From assembly GCF_033568475.1 (NCBI RefSeq), contig NC_133123.1, positions 140,136,062 through 140,200,061 of the forward strand: a stretch of 64,000 bases of DNA, given 5' to 3'. The DNA comes from Henckelia pumila (Eukaryota > Streptophyta > Magnoliopsida > Lamiales > Gesneriaceae). A program made the position numbers and the translations under genes. Shown here in pieces: positions 63,175 to 64,000 of the stretch. Position 1 is the first letter of the stretch, and every line of letters starts with the position of its first letter. Below the pieces are notes generated by a model. It was not told the origin of the DNA, ran no database searches, and saw nothing but the letters and a program-made list of their open reading frames with translations.

Positions 63175-64000
63175 ATGTTGTATATTATAGGATTAGGTTT
63201 AGGGGACGAGAAAGACATCACCTTGAGAGGGCTTGAAGCAATAAAGAAATGTAGCAAAGTGTACATTGAGGCATATACTTCTCTTCTCTCCTTTGGTCTC
63301 ACATCCGACGGCCTCTCAAGTCTGGTGGGTCTCTTTTTTCTCGATTTGATTGAGTTTTTACGTAATAAATTTTGAATCTTGGAGTATCCGCAGGAAAATT
63401 GTTATGGGAGATCGATTATAGTCGCGGATAGGGAAATGGTCGAGGAAAAGGCGGATGTTATTCTGTTAGAAGCTCAGTCTTCCGATGTGGCGTTTTTGGT
63501 GGTCGGCGATCCTTTTGGGTAATTATGTTTTTTGAACTCGTTTTGATTACTTGACTTATTTATTTATTTTTTCAAATCGGAATGAATCCTATATATTTAA
63601 GATTTGGTTAATGCATGGTGAATTTTGTTTGTGTTGTGAACCTTTTCTGGATGACTGGAAATTTATTCTACATAAAAGTTGCATCTTGGTATCCTACATT
63701 GGCGGTGTTGAAATATGTTGGTGGTTGTGAAATTTCATGCAGTGCCACAACTCATACTGATCTTGTTGTTCGAGCCAAGAAGTTGGAGGTAGATGTTAAG
63801 GTGGTTCACAATGCTTCAGTGATGAATGCTATTGGAGTCTGTGGCCTACAGCTCTATCGGTATGGGGAGACAGTTTCCATACCCTTTTTCACTGATACCT
63901 GGAGGCCTGATAGTTTTTATGAGAAAATTAAAAGAAATCGAACACTTGGTTTGCATACGCTCTGCTTATTAGGTACACTTAATAGTCTTGTATTGCTGTT
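63175..64000 (+). CDS. DPH5: Diphthine methyl ester synthase DPH5 (partial, runs off the window)
   Basis: Three exons are visible, 63175-63324, 63394-63518 and 63743-63972; the next intron starts with GT at 63973 and the rest lies beyond the right edge. DPH5 is the SAM-dependent methyltransferase of diphthamide synthesis, which modifies a histidine of elongation factor eEF2. The N-terminus [20 protein letters not shown] with [12 protein letters not shown] is the family start, followed by [20 protein letters not shown] (SAM/substrate loop) and [20 protein letters not shown], both strongly conserved. About 168 residues are present of a usual length near 285. The start at 63175 agrees with the family N-terminus. 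Confidence 0.95.

Overview
The window is nuclear DNA of a flowering plant, most likely a eudicot. Host genes have many short introns with GT-AG borders in AT-rich spacers, a plastid-type hexokinase, a GH100 alkaline/neutral invertase and a PSK SIMULATOR-type protein are present, and plant Ty3 chromovirus and Ty1/copia elements sit between genes. An asterid would fit, but no marker here settles the family. I see no bacterial, viral or CRISPR-type system.

Layout. 1-8.3 kb is a nest of LTR elements: the right part of a Tekay/Del-like chromovirus (internal region plus 3' LTR) holds a solo copia LTR in its gag, and itself lies inside an older, reversed copia LTR. 8.3-10.1 kb is spacer with a fold-back element. 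10.1-15 kb (minus) is a 12-exon PSI1-like gene. 17.8-19.9 kb (plus) is beta-tubulin. 20.4-21.8 kb (minus) is an unknown plant protein with a DLNL motif. 22.4-24.2 kb holds two MITEs, one a clear hAT-type element with an 8-bp target duplication. 25.4-27.6 kb (plus) is the invertase; 28.7-30.3 kb (plus) an ERD2-like protein; 32.5-36.1 kb (plus) a 12-exon unknown protein of 585 aa; 36.8-39.3 kb (minus) AP-2 sigma; 40.2-42.7 kb (minus) a plastid-type hexokinase with one in-frame TAA; 46.4-48.1 kb (minus) a C2H2 protein. 50.1-56.0 kb is a full-length but broken copia element with both LTRs and a 5-bp target duplication. 57.2-62.4 kb (plus) is TRM6; 62.95 kb (minus) tRNA-Ser(TGA); 63.2 kb to the end (plus) is the start of DPH5.

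The genes are independent housekeeping units and form no operon. The right end is thematically coherent: a tRNA methyltransferase subunit, a tRNA gene and a diphthamide (eEF2) enzyme lie side by side, and both protein genes carry a telo-box near the start, as is usual for plant translation genes. Spliced models were built by hand from ORFs and splice sites. Every complete model closes in frame (616, 449, 314, 561, 287, 585, 142, 398 and 456 aa); the hexokinase closes at 499 aa apart from its single TAA. The most notable observation is that TAA in an otherwise intact hexokinase gene.
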